Source of the DNA: Lachnospiraceae bacterium | Lineage (GTDB): Bacteria > Bacillota > Clostridia > Lachnospirales > Lachnospiraceae | Reading direction: 5' to 3' | DNA: 64,000 nt | NCBI GenBank assembly: GCA_029067085.1 | Contig: JAIEFE010000015.1 | Coordinates: 181,633 to 245,632 of the forward strand | In this document: positions 62,596-64,000 of the stretch, piece by piece | Layout: every line of letters starts with the position of its first letter | Numbering within the stretch: position 1 is the stretch's first letter | Notes under the pieces: generated by a model | Told to the model about the DNA's origin: nothing | What the model saw: only the letters and a program-made list of their open reading frames with translations | The model's database searches: none | Made by a program: the position numbers and the translations under genes

Positions 62596-63351
62596 TCAGA
62601 TCAGGTTCCCGCACACTAAATCTTTCATAACCCCGAAAAACTCCCGCGCCAGATTGTTCGGTTGAAAATAGACGTTGGAACGTGCCGCGATGCCGCAGGC
62701 GTTCTCGAATCCTGCATGTCTGGCAAGCATCACACCCCGAAATACATGAAAATTGTTGGTGACGATCCCCACCTCTTTGTCCGTCCCGCCGATCAGCGCT
62801 GCACTGAAAGCAATATTCTCGGAAGTATCCGTGGACTTGTCCTCCATCAGGATCCTCTCCGGTGCAATGCCCTTTTTCACCAGATAATCATACATTCCCT
62901 GCGCCTCGCTGCACGGCTCGTTCGCGCCCTGTCCGCCGGACACCACGCATAAGGTGTCTTCATTTTCCATCAGATAATCATAGGCTGCATCCAGACGAAA
63001 TCGCAGAACAATGCTCGGTCCGGCCGGCTTCATCTGCGCGCCCAGCACGATAATATAATCCAGATCCTTTTTCCCCTGATCTCTGTAGTGAGCGAAGATG
63101 AGGCTCTCCACGATCACAAAGGCCAGAATGCCGATGATCACGAGTCCGGTGACCACCCGCCGCAGCAGCGGCGGAATTTGACTCCACCAGTCAAATCTGA
63201 CCATAAATGCCAGACCGATAAAAAAGATACCGCCAAGCGCCCAGATCAGATAAAAATGACCTCCCGACTTGATACGAAACACAACAAAACAGTATGTAAA
63301 ACACAAGAGCGCTGCCAGAATGCATAGCCCGATCATTATTTTTTTCCTCAT
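62596..63351 (-). CDS. YdcF family (DUF218) membrane protein
   Basis: The 251 residues have three or four N-terminal membrane helices (about 5-25, 35-52, 66-90) and then a DUF218 domain: LDYIIVLGAQMKPAGPS, VVSGGQGANEPCSEAQGMYD and LMEDKSTDTSENIAFS followed by IVTNNFHVFRG. Family members such as SanA and YdcF are linked to envelope polymer handling. The ATG overlaps the stop of the EAL gene as ATGA. Confidence 0.9.
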   Translation of the reverse strand: MRKKIMIGLCILAALLCFTYCFVVFRIKSGGHFYLIWALGGIFFIGLAFMVRFDWWSQIPPLLRRVVTGLVIIGILAFVIVESLIFAHYRDQGKKDLDYIIVLGAQMKPAGPSIVLRFRLDAAYDYLMENEDTLCVVSGGQGANEPCSEAQGMYDYLVKKGIAPERILMEDKSTDTSENIAFSAALIGGTDKEVGIVTNNFHVFRGVMLARHAGFENACGIAARSNVYFQPNNLAREFFGVMKDLVCGNLI

Positions 63352-64000
63352 GCAAGCATACCCTCAAAGACTTCCTCCGGCACGGGCTTGCAATAGCGAT
63401 ATCCCTGGGCCACATAGGCACCGATCTCCATCATCAGCTCCGTGTCCTTCTCTGTCTCCACGCCCTCGCAGACCACCTGAGCCTCCAGATCCTTCGCCAG
63501 ATTCACGATATTTCTCATGATCTGCACCTGTCTTGCGCGGTTCTCGTTGTTTAGGAGGAAAGATCTGTCAAGCTTGATCACCGAAGCGGGAATCTGCTCG
63601 AACACACCGAGAGAGGAATAGCCGGATCCAAAGTCGTCAATGGAGAGGTGAATACCCCTTTCCTTCAAAATCTCCACATTCTTTTTCACCATCTGCTGCT
63701 GCATTTCCTCGACCACCAGTGTCTCCGTGATCTCCACCTCGATCAGCTCCTTAGGCACATTATATTTGTTGATCACGGCTTCAAACTGTTCCGGGAAGCC
63801 CTCCTTTACAAAGTGCGTTCTTGAGAAATTACAGGATACGGGAACCACCGAAAGGCCCTCGTCCAACCGCCTTCTGAGCATCCTGCAGACGCTCTCCATC
63901 ACAAAGAAGTCAATCTGTGTGATCCTGCCCGTCTGCTCATAATAAGGTACAAAAAAGCCCGGTGCACGGATGGCACCTCCCGCAGAGGGGTCCTTGAAAC
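63348..64000 (-). CDS. EAL-domain protein, C-terminal part (cut by window end)
   Basis: The frame is open to the right edge, so the start lies outside the window. Upstream of the first ATG (63902) the frame already reads APGFFVPYYEQTGRITQIDF, the lead-in of an EAL domain. Then come VEITETLVVEE, LSIDDFGSGYSSLG (the DDFGxGxSS signature), VIKLDRSFL and VVCEGVETEKD, ending with AQGYRYCKPVP. This is a c-di-GMP phosphodiesterase domain. The first EAL motif is not in view. The last bases overlap the ydcF-like start. Confidence 0.88.
   Translation of the reverse strand, partial: FKDPSAGGAIRAPGFFVPYYEQTGRITQIDFFVMESVCRMLRRRLDEGLSVVPVSCNFSRTHFVKEGFPEQFEAVINKYNVPKELIEVEITETLVVEEMQQQMVKKNVEILKERGIHLSIDDFGSGYSSLGVFEQIPASVIKLDRSFLLNNENRARQVQIMRNIVNLAKDLEAQVVCEGVETEKDTELMMEIGAYVAQGYRYCKPVPEEVFEGMLA

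Noticed and set aside
1..64000. tRNA or rRNA genes
   Set aside because: No cloverleaf or rRNA-like sequence was recognised by eye in any gap; a covariance-model search was not possible.

Overview
The window looks like chromosome from a spore-forming, Gram-positive gut Clostridium relative, most likely a Lachnospiraceae member. Support comes from a stand-alone spoVAE and a stand-alone spoVAD, a CpsB/Wzz/CpsD-type capsule regulon, a DUF5721-like gene, a DUF1848 gene and strong AGGAGG-type ribosome binding sites. No rRNA, tRNA, CRISPR array or complete insertion sequence was recognised. Assignments rest on motifs read by eye; no database was searched.

Layout. 1-4.8 kb: tail of a DUF1848 gene, an esterase with a small membrane protein, a MerR regulator, a gene remnant and a VanZ-like protein. 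4.9-21.4 kb: a long leftward exopolysaccharide (EPS) operon. It starts at a consensus promoter near 21.5 kb and runs cpsB-like phosphatase, Wzz-like protein, a tyrosine-kinase/LytR-CpsA-Psr fusion, a sortase-B-like lipoprotein lacking the catalytic Cys, a secreted protein, the priming sugar transferase, an Rpn-like nuclease gene, four glycosyltransferases, a polymerase and a flippase. It ends in a scrambled tail of VanZ and F420-dehydrogenase-like fragments. A divergent XRE regulator sits at the head, and a near-perfect inverted pair of 14-bp sites flanks the promoter.

21.9-33.5 kb: housekeeping and small genes: GNAT, YbaK, AAA ATPase, HD hydrolase, argG with candidate ARG boxes, DegV, DUF1349, an ECF sigma/anti-sigma set, spoVAE, shikimate kinase, RidA and a ParE/Phd-like toxin-antitoxin pair. 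33.8-39.3 kb: an XRE sensor, a MerR/GyrI regulator with a partner of unknown function, an aldo-keto reductase and a nucleoside phosphorylase.

39.4-53.2 kb: a leftward, A+T-rich defence island that reads as a class 2 DISARM variant. It has a Vsr-fused cytosine methyltransferase (drmMII-like), drmE-like, drmA and drmB genes, followed by an HNH protein, a SAM methyltransferase and a PLD-helicase where drmC would be expected. This is the most interesting system in the window. 53.5-57.9 kb: an MFS/TetR pair, a SWIM protein and an ATPase, bracketed by two copies of one palindromic promoter element. 58-64 kb: AIM24, spoVAD, a Nudix-like/pyrF pair, a TPR lipoprotein, YdcF and an EAL-domain gene cut by the window edge.
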